Of a stretch of 30,219 nucleotides of DNA, positions 7,497-15,518 are shown one piece after another; the first letter of the stretch is position 1, and the number at the start of each line of letters is the position of its first letter. A model generated the notes under the pieces. That model did no database searches. It was given only the letters and a program-made list of their open reading frames with translations, and was not told the DNA's origin. The stretch spans positions 1 to 30,219 of the forward strand of contig CAZRML010000017.1 in assembly GCA_964601205.1 (NCBI GenBank), read 5' to 3'. The position numbers were made by a program, and so were the translations under genes. The stretch is from JAQVEM01 sp964601205. Its GTDB lineage: Bacteria > Actinomycetota > Humimicrobiia > Humimicrobiales > Humimicrobiaceae.

Positions 7497-8390
7497 ATGG
7501 TGCAAATACTAACAGCAGCAGTTTCTCTGGGCTTGCTGTGGGCAATTATTACCACAGGTGTTTATATTACTTATCGCATTCTGGCTATTGCAGATTTAAC
7601 GGTAGAGGGAAGTGTTGTAACCGGTGCAGCTATTGCTGCGATTACAATTACAAGAGGTGGTAACCCATATCTTGCGATTTGCCTTGCATTTTTAGGTGGA
7701 GTTGGAGCAGGTCTGATTACAGGGCTTTTGCATACAAAACTGAAAATTCCTTCACTGCTTTCAGGAATTTTGACCATGATTGCTCTGTATTCAATAAATT
7801 TGCGGATTATGGGTAGGGCAAATATCTCGCTTTTGCAGGTAAATACTGTATATACAGTATTTGAACAGATGGGTCTTAGATCCACTGTTTCTGTAATTAT
7901 ACTGGGGATAATTTTTGTAGGTTGTTTAATTGGTATTCTGTACTGGTTCTTTGGTACAGAAATTGGCTGTGCAATAAGGGCTACCGGTAATAATCCCCAG
8001 ATGGTGCGCGCACAGGGTATAAATACAAATACCACCATTATACTTGGACTGATGATAAGTAACGGCCTGGTGGCAACCGGCGGTGCTTTAATAGCGCAGA
8101 GCCAGAGATTTGCTGATATCCAGATGGGCATAGGTTCTATTGTAATTGGCCTGGCTTCTGTAATAATTGGCGAAGTTCTCTTTGGCAGAAGGCACTTCGC
8201 CAGCAGGCTCCTGTCCCTGGTATCTGGTGCAATAGTATACCGGGTAATAATTGCGATGGTTCTAAAACTCGGGATGCCTGCCAATGATTTAAAGTTGTTT
8301 ACCGCTATCACAGTGGCGATAGCCCTGTCTCTGCCGGTATTCCGCTCATACCTGAGACCAATCAGAAAATCCATGAAGTGGGGTAATTAG
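7497..8390 (+). CDS. ABC importer permease (COG4120, branched-chain amino acid permease fold)
   Basis: A 297-residue integral membrane protein with about eight or nine hydrophobic segments from residue 1 to 285. Family segments are DLTVEGSVVTGAAIAA near the N-terminus, GLLHTKLKIPSLLSGILTM, GCAIRATGNNPQMVRAQGIN (the cytoplasmic loop that contacts the ATPase), and GASVIIGE-like GLASVIIGEVLFGRR. The gene starts at the ATG at 7497, 75 bases after the binding protein, with only a weak ribosome binding site. Its TAG stop touches the ATG of the ATPase gene, so the two are probably translationally coupled. It forms the membrane channel of the importer. Confidence 0.92.
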   Translation: MVQILTAAVSLGLLWAIITTGVYITYRILAIADLTVEGSVVTGAAIAAITITRGGNPYLAICLAFLGGVGAGLITGLLHTKLKIPSLLSGILTMIALYSINLRIMGRANISLLQVNTVYTVFEQMGLRSTVSVIILGIIFVGCLIGILYWFFGTEIGCAIRATGNNPQMVRAQGINTNTTIILGLMISNGLVATGGALIAQSQRFADIQMGIGSIVIGLASVIIGEVLFGRRHFASRLLSLVSGAIVYRVIIAMVLKLGMPANDLKLFTAITVAIALSLPVFRSYLRPIRKSMKWGN

Positions 8391-9185
8391 ATGCTCATTG
8401 TTAAAAGAGTAACAAAAATTTTTAATGCAGGAACTATCAATAAGAAAGTAGCTCTTCATGATGTAAATTTTAAGCTTGATGAGGGCGATTTTACGACAAT
8501 GATTGGAAGCAATGGTTCCGGCAAATCAACCCTGCTTAACTGTATAGCAGGTGTATATCAGGTAGATAGGGGTTCAATTACAATTGACGGTATGGATATG
8601 ACCAGGCTCAGTGAATACAGGCGGGCAGCAATACTGGGGCGTGTGTTCCAGGATCCGATGATGGGCACTGCTTCAGATATGGAAATTGAAGAAAATCTGG
8701 CACTGGCCCTGCGCCGGGGGCAGAGGCGGGGCCTCTCATGGGGCATTACCCATAAGGAAAGAGAATACTACAGGGAGTTATTAAAAAAACTGGGCCTGGG
8801 TCTGGAAAATCGCCTGAATATAAAAGTTGGTCTTCTATCCGGTGGTCAGAGGCAGGCGCTGACACTGCTTATGGCTACCCTAAAAAAACCAAAGCTGCTC
8901 CTTTTAGACGAGCATGCGGCAGCACTTGATCCGGGGACAGCAAAGAAGGTACTGGAACTAACTGACAGGATTGTTGATGAAGGTAATCTAACAACCCTAA
9001 TGGTGACGCATAATATGAGGGATGCTATCAATCACGGTAACCGGTTGTTGATGATGTATGAAGGGCAGATTATTCTGGATATCAGGGAAAAGGAAAAACA
9101 AAAGCTTACCGTTGAGGACCTCCTGGCTCGATTTGAGAGTGCAAGCGGCACAGAGTTTGCAGAGGACCGGGCACTTTTATCTTAG
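8391..9185 (+). CDS. ABC importer ATP-binding protein (COG1101)
   Basis: A 264-residue ABC ATPase. Walker A is GSNGSGKST at residues 39-47, the Q-loop is in GRVFQDPMMGTA, the signature is LSGGQRQAL, Walker B is LLLLDEHAAALDP, and the switch histidine is in LMVTHNM. The histidine-alanine variant after the Walker B glutamate (DEHAAALDP) is usual for this subfamily. The gene begins on the base after the permease stop codon and completes the importer. No clear terminator follows; the next gene at 9357 has its own promoter. Confidence 0.95.
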   Translation: MLIVKRVTKIFNAGTINKKVALHDVNFKLDEGDFTTMIGSNGSGKSTLLNCIAGVYQVDRGSITIDGMDMTRLSEYRRAAILGRVFQDPMMGTASDMEIEENLALALRRGQRRGLSWGITHKEREYYRELLKKLGLGLENRLNIKVGLLSGGQRQALTLLMATLKKPKLLLLDEHAAALDPGTAKKVLELTDRIVDEGNLTTLMVTHNMRDAINHGNRLLMMYEGQIILDIREKEKQKLTVEDLLARFESASGTEFAEDRALLS

Positions 9186-9292
9186 ATGCTTTAAAATATT
9201 TTAATAACCATTGTTTATTTTATCCAATTTCTATTATTTATTTTAATAATAATTTGCAGGTGGAAGTTTTCGGGTTAAGGGGTTGCATGTTG

Positions 9293-9301
9293 TGGTATAA
9301 T
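9293..9301 (+). promoter_or_regulatory. Extended -10 promoter of the HAD phosphatase gene
   Basis: TGGTATAAT is a TGn-TATAAT element. The predicted start near 9308 lies about 50 bases before the TTG start codon at 9357. Confidence 0.5.
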
Positions 9302-9356
9302 ACTGGAAATATTATGCCAGATAATTTAAAAGTAAAATTTTGTAGAGGTATTTAAT

Positions 9357-9992
9357 TTGATTAAAAATGTTATATTTGATTTTGATGGAACACTTGTTGA
9401 TTCAGATTTTGTTATTGAAAGTGTAAATAAGTATCTTATGAAGAAATATAAGATAAATAATGTTGATGCAAGAGATTTTAGGGCAATAAATACTCTTTCG
9501 CTGAAACAAAGATTTAAGAAACTGAGAATACCGCTGTATAAGTTGCCTTTAATGATTCATGAAGCGATTAGAGCATATTCTAATTTTGTTACAGAAATAA
9601 AATTGATAGAAGGAATACAGGAGCTTTTAGAAAGTCTGGAAGAAAAGAGGGTAAATTTGTACATATTGTCTTCTAACTCTTCTAAAAATATAAAGAAATT
9701 TTTGCAAAAAAATAAAATAAATTTCTTTTCCGAAATATATTCTACTTCAAATACAATAGAAAAAGATAAAACCCTGGCCAGGTTAATAAGAAGGAAACGC
9801 TTATCAAAGGATAGTGTCCTTTATGTAGGGGATCAGATGGAAGATATTATTTCTTGCAAAAAAATACAGGTAAGGATAGCTGCGGTATCATGGGGATGTG
9901 ATCCTGCTGATTTACTTATGAGAGGTAAGCCTGATTTTATGTGCCATAAACCTGCAGACATTTATGATTTAGTTACCGGTGAAATGAATTGA
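9357..9992 (+). CDS. HAD-superfamily phosphatase, phosphoglycolate phosphatase-like
   Basis: A 211-residue hydrolase with all four HAD motifs: DFDGTLVDS (motif I, nucleophile Asp8 and acid Asp10), LYILSSNS (motif II), a lysine in EKDKTLARLI (motif III) and VLYVGDQMEDI (motif IV). An alpha-helical cap of about 65 residues between motifs I and II places it with the C1-cap phosphoglycolate phosphatase/beta-phosphoglucomutase group. The TTG start is placed by AGAGG eight bases upstream and because motif I begins five codons later. It is convergent with the trehalose phosphatase gene. The substrate cannot be read from the sequence; the neighbourhood makes a sugar phosphate plausible. Confidence 0.85.
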   Translation: MIKNVIFDFDGTLVDSDFVIESVNKYLMKKYKINNVDARDFRAINTLSLKQRFKKLRIPLYKLPLMIHEAIRAYSNFVTEIKLIEGIQELLESLEEKRVNLYILSSNSSKNIKKFLQKNKINFFSEIYSTSNTIEKDKTLARLIRRKRLSKDSVLYVGDQMEDIISCKKIQVRIAAVSWGCDPADLLMRGKPDFMCHKPADIYDLVTGEMN

Positions 9993-10006
9993 TTTGATAT
10001 TGACTT

Positions 10007-10046
10007 AATATTAATCCGGAGTATGAGTATTTACCAGGTTAATATT
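10007..10046. terminator. Possible bidirectional hairpin between convergent genes
   Basis: AATATTAATCC (10007-10017) pairs with GGTTAATATT (10037-10046), a ten-base stem with one bulged T and a 19-base loop. It sits between the ends of the HAD gene and otsB. There is no T-run on either strand, so termination is only a guess from position. Confidence 0.3.
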
Positions 10047-10065
10047 CTAAAAGTTTGAGTGGCTG

Positions 10066-10860
10066 CTAAAGTTTATCGGAGATAAAGTTTAAGAAATCAA
10101 GTACGTCATCTACATTTTTTAAGAAATATTCTGTTTCTATTATTCCGGGGTTTTCTGTTCCTACTTTTATATTTATTCCCTTTTTATTTTCTCTGAAAAG
10201 ATAATTGTCGGTAACATCGTCACCAATACAGATATCTATTGAAGGTTTAAGCTTTCTGTATTTTTTCTTGATGGTTATGAGAGCCCTGCCTTTATTTATA
10301 TTTTCTGGTTTTATTTCAATTACATTGCTCATCTTAAGAAGATCCAGGGGCCTGTCTTTAATAAAATTTTCCATTAGGTGAATAATTTTGTTTAAATAGG
10401 CAAGGTCATTACTCCTGCATTTTCTATAATGAACAGCCAGGGTTTCTTTCTTGTCTTCTAAATAAAAACATGGGACATCTTTAATTATTTTTATTATCTC
10501 ACTTTTTAATTCTGAAATGGAAGGTAAATAATCTCTGGATGTATTTGTTATTATTTTACCTGAATTTTTATATTTAATATCCATTCCGTGGGTGCCAACC
10601 AGGTTGATTTTTTTTATATTGATGATATCAAGAAATGTAACCAGGTCATTAATACTTCGTCCCGAGATTACGGTAATAATAAAATTATCCTTTGATATTA
10701 ACCTGGATATGAGTGACTTAACTTTTCCGGTGGCAGTAGCGTCACGGGGATTGTCCTTAAGTTCAACCAGGGTTCCATCGTAGTCCAGGAAAAGGAATAT
10801 ATAGTGAAATTTACTAATTTTTTTGATTATTTCCTCTGAGTAGTCTTTTAGATATTTTAT
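10066..10860 (-). CDS. otsB: Trehalose-6-phosphate phosphatase with an apparent AUA start codon
   Basis: A HAD-type phosphatase that releases trehalose from trehalose 6-phosphate. The frame is open for 264 codons, the normal family length. It contains FLFLDYDGTLVELKDNP (motif I, Asp26 and Asp28), VISGRS (motif II), GTHGMDIKY, the NKGRAL lysine segment and CIGDDVTDNYLF (motif IV, residues 213-218). No ATG, GTG or TTG exists in frame before motif I. An in-frame TAG at 10861-10863 immediately precedes ATA at 10858-10860, and a good AAAGGTGAT ribosome binding site lies just upstream, so AUA is the best candidate. The internal ATG at 10582-10584 would remove motif I. The gene follows otsA by 24 bases and is probably co-transcribed. 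Confidence 0.85.
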   Translation of the reverse strand: MKYLKDYSEEIIKKISKFHYIFLFLDYDGTLVELKDNPRDATATGKVKSLISRLISKDNFIITVISGRSINDLVTFLDIINIKKINLVGTHGMDIKYKNSGKIITNTSRDYLPSISELKSEIIKIIKDVPCFYLEDKKETLAVHYRKCRSNDLAYLNKIIHLMENFIKDRPLDLLKMSNVIEIKPENINKGRALITIKKKYRKLKPSIDICIGDDVTDNYLFRENKKGINIKVGTENPGIIETEYFLKNVDDVLDFLNFISDKL

Positions 10861-10884
10861 CTATATCACCTTTGTAATGCCGGT

Positions 10885-12315
10885 TTACTGTGAAATTTTC
10901 TTATAATAATTTAAAAAATTATCAGCCCAGTGGAAAACATCGTTTTCCTTTACAATTTTTCTTAAATTAGAAATCATTTTTTTTCTTGTGTTCCAGTGCA
11001 GGTTAAGTGCAGTATTAATACTGTCTGCCACTTCTTCTATGTCATAAGGGTTCACCATTATGGCATATTTACGCATCTCTTCAGCAGCTCCTGCAAATTT
11101 GCTCAGGATCAGTGCTCCATCTTCATCCGACTTGCTGCTCACATATTCTTTTGCAATGAGATTCATTCCATCTCTTAATGGTGTTACAAGGCATATGTCT
11201 GCAGCCCTGTAGAAACTGGCTAATTTTGTTTGAGGGATAGCTTTATAAAGGTAATTTATGGGGTTCCAGAGCTCATCTGCAAATTTACCGTTAATTCTAC
11301 CTACAAGTTCATCTATTTCTTTTTTTAACAAAATATATTCTTTAATTTTAGTTCTGCTCGGAACAGATATCTGGAGAAAAATGACCTTTTTTCTATATAC
11401 CGGATATTTTTCAAAAAATCTTTCTATAGAAAGTATTCTTTCCTTGATTCCCTTTGTATAATCAAGTCTTTCAACACTTATTATTAATCTTGTATTATTG
11501 TCAATTTTTTTGATATTTTTTAAGAATTTATCTGCACTTTTTCTTTTTGACAGGTTGTTGAATCTCTCAAAGTCAATGCTTATGGGAAAGTTTTTAACAT
11601 TTATGATTCTTCCGTTATAGGAAATGTTACTTTTTCTTAAATCTACTCTGGCGTTCAATAATTCCTTGCAGCAAACCAGAAAGTTTATCTTGTCCTCTCG
11701 TGTCTGAAACCCCAGCAGGTCAGCTCCCAGGAGTCCACTTAAAATCTGTTTGTTCCAGGGCAATACTCTGAATATCTCATGATTGGGAAATGGTATATGA
11801 AGGAAAAATAGTATTTTTAATTCTTTATTAGCCTGTTTTAACATTTCGGGCAACATGGTAAGGTGATAGTCATGTATCCAGATAAGAGTGTCTTTCGTGG
11901 ATTTTTTCAGTATTTTATCACAAAATTTTTTGTTCACCGAAACGTAAGTTTTCCAGTAACATGAATTGAAATGACTCTGAAAGATGAATCCGTGGAATAA
12001 GGGCCATATTGATCTGTTTGAAAAACCGTGATAATAGTTTTTGATTTCATTCTTGGTTAAATGAACACATTCCACTGAATAAGCAGTTTTGCCGCATTCG
12101 TCTGTAATGCAAACTTTTTTTATTCCGGTGGATTTTCCTGTGGTCTGTCCATCCCAGCCTATCCATAAACCGCCATTTCTGGATAGTATCGGGTCAAGAG
12201 CGGTAACCAGTCCGCCGATACCTTTTTTGTATTTAATGTCTCCTCTATTGTCTAATGATAAACTACAGGGGATTCTGTTGGCTGCTATTATAATTTTCTC
12301 TGAAATTTCTATCAT
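10885..12315 (-). CDS. otsA: Trehalose-6-phosphate synthase (GT20)
   Basis: A 476-residue GT-B glycosyltransferase that joins glucose from an NDP-glucose donor to glucose 6-phosphate. Family motifs appear in order: IIIAANRIPCSL at the N-terminus, GIGGLVTALDPIL and GLWIGWDGQ, the WPLFHG segment, TLIWIHDYHLTMLPEM, FFLHIPFPNHEIFRVLPW, LLGADLLGFQT, VERLDYTKGI, PLRDGMNLIAKEYVSSK and LILSKFAGAAEEM. These cover both substrate sites. The length matches E. coli OtsA (474). The ATG at 12315 lies close to motif I but has no strong ribosome binding site. It is divergent from the DUF5752 gene across 158 bases, which must hold both promoters; a TAGAAT-like box is at about 12432 on the plus strand. Confidence 0.96.
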   Translation of the reverse strand: MIEISEKIIIAANRIPCSLSLDNRGDIKYKKGIGGLVTALDPILSRNGGLWIGWDGQTTGKSTGIKKVCITDECGKTAYSVECVHLTKNEIKNYYHGFSNRSIWPLFHGFIFQSHFNSCYWKTYVSVNKKFCDKILKKSTKDTLIWIHDYHLTMLPEMLKQANKELKILFFLHIPFPNHEIFRVLPWNKQILSGLLGADLLGFQTREDKINFLVCCKELLNARVDLRKSNISYNGRIINVKNFPISIDFERFNNLSKRKSADKFLKNIKKIDNNTRLIISVERLDYTKGIKERILSIERFFEKYPVYRKKVIFLQISVPSRTKIKEYILLKKEIDELVGRINGKFADELWNPINYLYKAIPQTKLASFYRAADICLVTPLRDGMNLIAKEYVSSKSDEDGALILSKFAGAAEEMRKYAIMVNPYDIEEVADSINTALNLHWNTRKKMISNLRKIVKENDVFHWADNFLNYYKKISQ

Positions 12316-12473
12316 GTGTATTATTATGTTTTTACTCTTTTTTTATTATTATAAATGATAAAGTTAATATTACAAATTCGTGAAATTAGCGTTTAGAATA
12401 TTCTGGTTTTAATTTTTGATGTTATAGGGTAGAATATGCAACCTGAATAGTAATTTAATGGTGTAAAAAAGTT

Positions 12474-13118
12474 ATGAAAAGATTTAAATTTTATGATTAT
12501 ACAATGTTGATAAGTCCGACCGGTCAGAAAGCAAGTAATTTAAAGGAGTTTTTAAATATAGTAGAACAATCCCAGGATAAAGTTTTGTTTCACCATCTTT
12601 ACCAGTCGCATGTGAAGCATGACCAGAAGGTCGGGGAATTCCCAAATGATTTTGCGAACTGGGTGGCTTATGAACTGGGGGATATAGCTCTGGCTGAAAA
12701 ACTTGCTAATTTTGACCCTTATGATTATAAAACAGTATCAGAAGCAAAAGAAGTATTGGCCGGGATAATAGAGGAACATATGTGGGATCTTCCTACAGTT
12801 CCATGGGTCAGGCATGGTTCTGAATTCTATTTTTCAAGTTCTACCTCTATAGTTATCCCTCTGGGGATAGAAGTTTCAACCCTGGAAGATTTCAGAAATG
12901 CTTTAAATAATATTCCAAACAGTTCACTTTATTTCCATTTTTATGAAGCCAGGAAAATAAAGAAAGCAAAAGAGCATGATGATTTCTCCGAGTGGATAGA
13001 GGATAATTTTGACAGGAAAGAACTGGTAAAAAAAATTAGAGATATTGACTTTTATTTTTTCAGTGTTGAAGAAATGAGAGGAAAATTAATAAACATTTTA
13101 GATGAGGAGCTAAAATAA
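12474..13118 (+). CDS. DUF5752 family protein made of two tandem related repeats
   Basis: A 214-residue soluble protein of the DUF5752 family, which I recognise as a companion of trehalose synthase-like glycosyltransferases. It consists of two related halves. LISPTGQKASNLKEFLNIVE, VLFHHLYQSH and the DFANWVAYELGD block of the first half (about residues 12-105) align with VIPLGIEVSTLEDFRNALNN, LYFHFYEAR and the DFSEWIEDNFDR block of the second (about 122-213). Both halves end in a helix that carries EEH or DEE near its end. No catalytic motif is evident, so a regulatory or scaffolding role is possible. Seven bases separate it from the glycosyltransferase gene, so they are one operon. The function is unknown. 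Confidence 0.75.
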   Translation: MKRFKFYDYTMLISPTGQKASNLKEFLNIVEQSQDKVLFHHLYQSHVKHDQKVGEFPNDFANWVAYELGDIALAEKLANFDPYDYKTVSEAKEVLAGIIEEHMWDLPTVPWVRHGSEFYFSSSTSIVIPLGIEVSTLEDFRNALNNIPNSSLYFHFYEARKIKKAKEHDDFSEWIEDNFDRKELVKKIRDIDFYFFSVEEMRGKLINILDEELK

Positions 13119-13125
13119 CAGGGCC

Positions 13126-14358
13126 ATGACCGCGCTTAAAGATTATAAGGATATTATAGGAAAGAGGAATATAAAGCAAATTGAATTGCTTGCCCGGCTG
13201 TCCAGAAATAAAAAAATAGTAATGGTAAATTCTACCAGAGATGGAGGCGGGGTAGCAGAGATTTTGCATAGATTGGTGCCACTGTTAAATGAACTCGGAA
13301 TCAACTGCAGGTGGGAAGTTATGGCCGGGGATAATGGGTTTTTTAATATAACCAAAAATATTCACAATGCATTGCAGGGTGAAAGGATAAAGTTCTCGGC
13401 CGAAGAGTTGGAGCAATATAGAAAAGTAAATGAAGATAATGCAAAGAATCTGAACCTGGATGCTGATATAGTTATCATACATGACCCGCAGCCCCTGCCG
13501 CTGATTGATTTTTATCCCCGGAATAAAGCCAGATGGGTGTGGAGATGCCACATTGATATGTCCAGACCCGATTTATATCTCTGGAGGTCTCTAAGAAAAT
13601 ATATAATGGAATATGATGCCAGCATATTTTCAATTGCCAAGTTCTCAAAAAGTCTTCCACATCCACAGTATCTCATTGCTCCTTCTATAGACCCTCTGAG
13701 TGATAAAAACAGGGAACTTAGCAGTAAAGAGATAGAAAATGTTCTTAAAAAATACAATATTGTCAGGAATAAACCAATAATTCTCCAGGTTTCAAGGTTT
13801 GACAGATTTAAGGACCCGATAGGAGTAATAAAAGCTTTTAGACTGGTTAGAAAAGAATTAAACTGCCAGCTCATACTGGCAGGAGGGACTTCGTGCGATG
13901 ACCCTGAAGGGGAAGAGGTATTAAAGGAAGTAAGGAAAGAAGCAGGGGGAGACAGAGATATCCATATTTTACAGCTGGAACCAAAGAGTGATATTAAAAT
14001 AAATGCCCTGCAGAGGATTGCAAATGTAATAATTCAGAAATCTTTGAAGGAAGGTTTTGGTTTAACAGTTACTGAAGCAATGTGGAAAGGGAAACCGGTG
14101 GTTGGCGGAGAAGTTGGCGGGATTACCATACAATTGCACAATCACCGAACGGGTTTTCTGGTAAATTCAATTGAAGGAGCGGCATACAGGATAAGATATT
14201 TGCTTAACAGGCCGTCTATTTCCTATAAGATAGGAGAGCAGGCAAAGAAGTTTGCATCTCAAAACTTTTTGATTACCAGGCATCTTAAAGATTATTTATC
14301 CCTTTTCCATATACTGGAGAACCCGGGTAGAAACATTACATATACAGGCAAAGGTTAA
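13126..14358 (+). CDS. treT: TreT-like trehalose synthase, GT4 glycosyltransferase
   Basis: A 410-residue GT-B fold glycosyltransferase closest in pattern to TreT, which makes trehalose reversibly from NDP-glucose and glucose. The acceptor half has MVNSTRDGGGVAEILHRLVP, NCRWEVMAGDNGFFNITKNI, VIIHDPQPLPLI and WRCHIDMSRPD. The donor half has QVSRFDRFKDPIGVIKAFRL and the EX7E signature KEGFGLTVTEAMWKGKPVVG, then GEVGGI. These are the residues expected for nucleotide-sugar binding. The ATG at 13126 lies seven bases after the DUF5752 stop. It sits divergently beside otsAB, which strongly supports a trehalose product. Related sucrose- or glucosylglycerate-forming enzymes share the fold, so the exact donor and product need testing. 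Confidence 0.82.
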   Translation: MTALKDYKDIIGKRNIKQIELLARLSRNKKIVMVNSTRDGGGVAEILHRLVPLLNELGINCRWEVMAGDNGFFNITKNIHNALQGERIKFSAEELEQYRKVNEDNAKNLNLDADIVIIHDPQPLPLIDFYPRNKARWVWRCHIDMSRPDLYLWRSLRKYIMEYDASIFSIAKFSKSLPHPQYLIAPSIDPLSDKNRELSSKEIENVLKKYNIVRNKPIILQVSRFDRFKDPIGVIKAFRLVRKELNCQLILAGGTSCDDPEGEEVLKEVRKEAGGDRDIHILQLEPKSDIKINALQRIANVIIQKSLKEGFGLTVTEAMWKGKPVVGGEVGGITIQLHNHRTGFLVNSIEGAAYRIRYLLNRPSISYKIGEQAKKFASQNFLITRHLKDYLSLFHILENPGRNITYTGKG

Positions 14359-14598
14359 ACTAATATATTAAATCCAAATCAGACTTGTGCTCACCAACTT
14401 GGCGGACGATAACACAGTAAAAATGGAGAGCTTGAAGTAATTATACAGGTAATAATTATTGTGTTAGGAATTACGATATTTTTATATTTTTATAATTTTT
14501 TTTTAAATTATATGTTTATATCATATAATATAAATAGAGTTACAAATATGCAGATGATTTGAGTGCTTTATACAGGATGATTTATGCGGAGGAGCATT

Positions 14599-15468
14599 AT
14601 GGCAAATAAAAAAAGAGTAAAAAGCCCGGTAGAGAGTTTTGGTGATATGGTGAAAGAATTCGGGGAAGCTATAAGCAAGATATTTGATGACCCCGAGTTA
14701 AAAAATAAAGCAAGAGAATTTGCACAGAGTGCCGAAGAGTCTGCAAAAACTTTTGGAAAAAGGTTCAGGGACGAAGGAGTAAAAGAAAAATTTAAAGATT
14801 TTAAGGAAGCAGCAGGTAATTTTGGAGACAGCATGTCTGATTATTTTAGAAACAATAAAGAAAAAAATGATGATTTAAGCCAGAAAGAATATGAGTGGGA
14901 AAGAAATTTAAATGAGAAGATGAAAGATTTTGAGAAAAGGACAGAAGAAGCGGGGCAGGAAATCTCCAAAAAAGCAGAAGAAGCAGGCAAAAAAGTGGAA
15001 AATTATTTTAACCAGTCAAGAGTCGCAAGGATAACCGGCTATAGTTTTTCCATAGTATGGAGCACTTTGCTGCTTGTATTTTTTATTTTTTATAATTCTT
15101 ACATAGCATATTATCATTATGATGGGCAATGGCACAGAGTTTCTCTATTGACGGAAGATTTTAATCTCTGGCTCCCCATTGTATCAGTAGCCCTTGTTGC
15201 CACAATAGCGGGAAATATTTTAATGATTATTTATGACAGCTCTATTTTGCATCAGATAATTCGTATTATTCTTAATTTATTTGGGATAGCGACCCTTATT
15301 TCTCTTCTGACCCTGTTCCCTTTTGATTTTACAGTTTTCCCGGGGAATGTGGTCACAATATTAAATCCTGTTGTTATTGCATTTCTGGTAATAATTATAG
15401 TGGGAGTGGGAATAGATACTGTGGTAAGATTAATTAAATTAATTGTTAGTTCAGCAAAGACCGCGTAA
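14599..15468 (+). CDS. Coiled-coil protein with four C-terminal membrane segments
   Basis: A 289-residue protein I cannot assign to a named family. Residues 10-135 are highly charged and helical, with repeated motifs such as FGDMVKEFGEAISKI, FAQSAEESAKTFGKRF and KAEEAGKKVENYF that suggest amphipathic or apolipoprotein-like helices. Hydrophobic segments follow at about 149-171, 189-211, 219-241 and 252-275. I place the start at the ATG at 14599, preceded by GGAGGAG; an in-frame ATG at 14584 lies upstream of that site and is less likely. The gene is convergent with the alpha/beta hydrolase gene. A membrane-associated stress or envelope role is a guess. Confidence 0.75.
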   Translation: MANKKRVKSPVESFGDMVKEFGEAISKIFDDPELKNKAREFAQSAEESAKTFGKRFRDEGVKEKFKDFKEAAGNFGDSMSDYFRNNKEKNDDLSQKEYEWERNLNEKMKDFEKRTEEAGQEISKKAEEAGKKVENYFNQSRVARITGYSFSIVWSTLLLVFFIFYNSYIAYYHYDGQWHRVSLLTEDFNLWLPIVSVALVATIAGNILMIIYDSSILHQIIRIILNLFGIATLISLLTLFPFDFTVFPGNVVTILNPVVIAFLVIIIVGVGIDTVVRLIKLIVSSAKTA

Positions 15469-15518
15469 AGTAAGTTATATCAAAAAAACTGTTGCCGGAG
15501 AAAACAGAATACAGAAAG

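Noticed and set aside
7571..8374. Long open frame of 267 codons on the minus strand opposite the ABC permease gene
   Set aside because: It is the antisense shadow of a clear membrane protein gene, has no ribosome binding site and shows no known family pattern.
10066..10584. otsB called as a 172-residue protein from the internal ATG
   Set aside because: The frame continues upstream in phase through the essential DYDGT motif and a full-length N-terminus, so the short version would be inactive.
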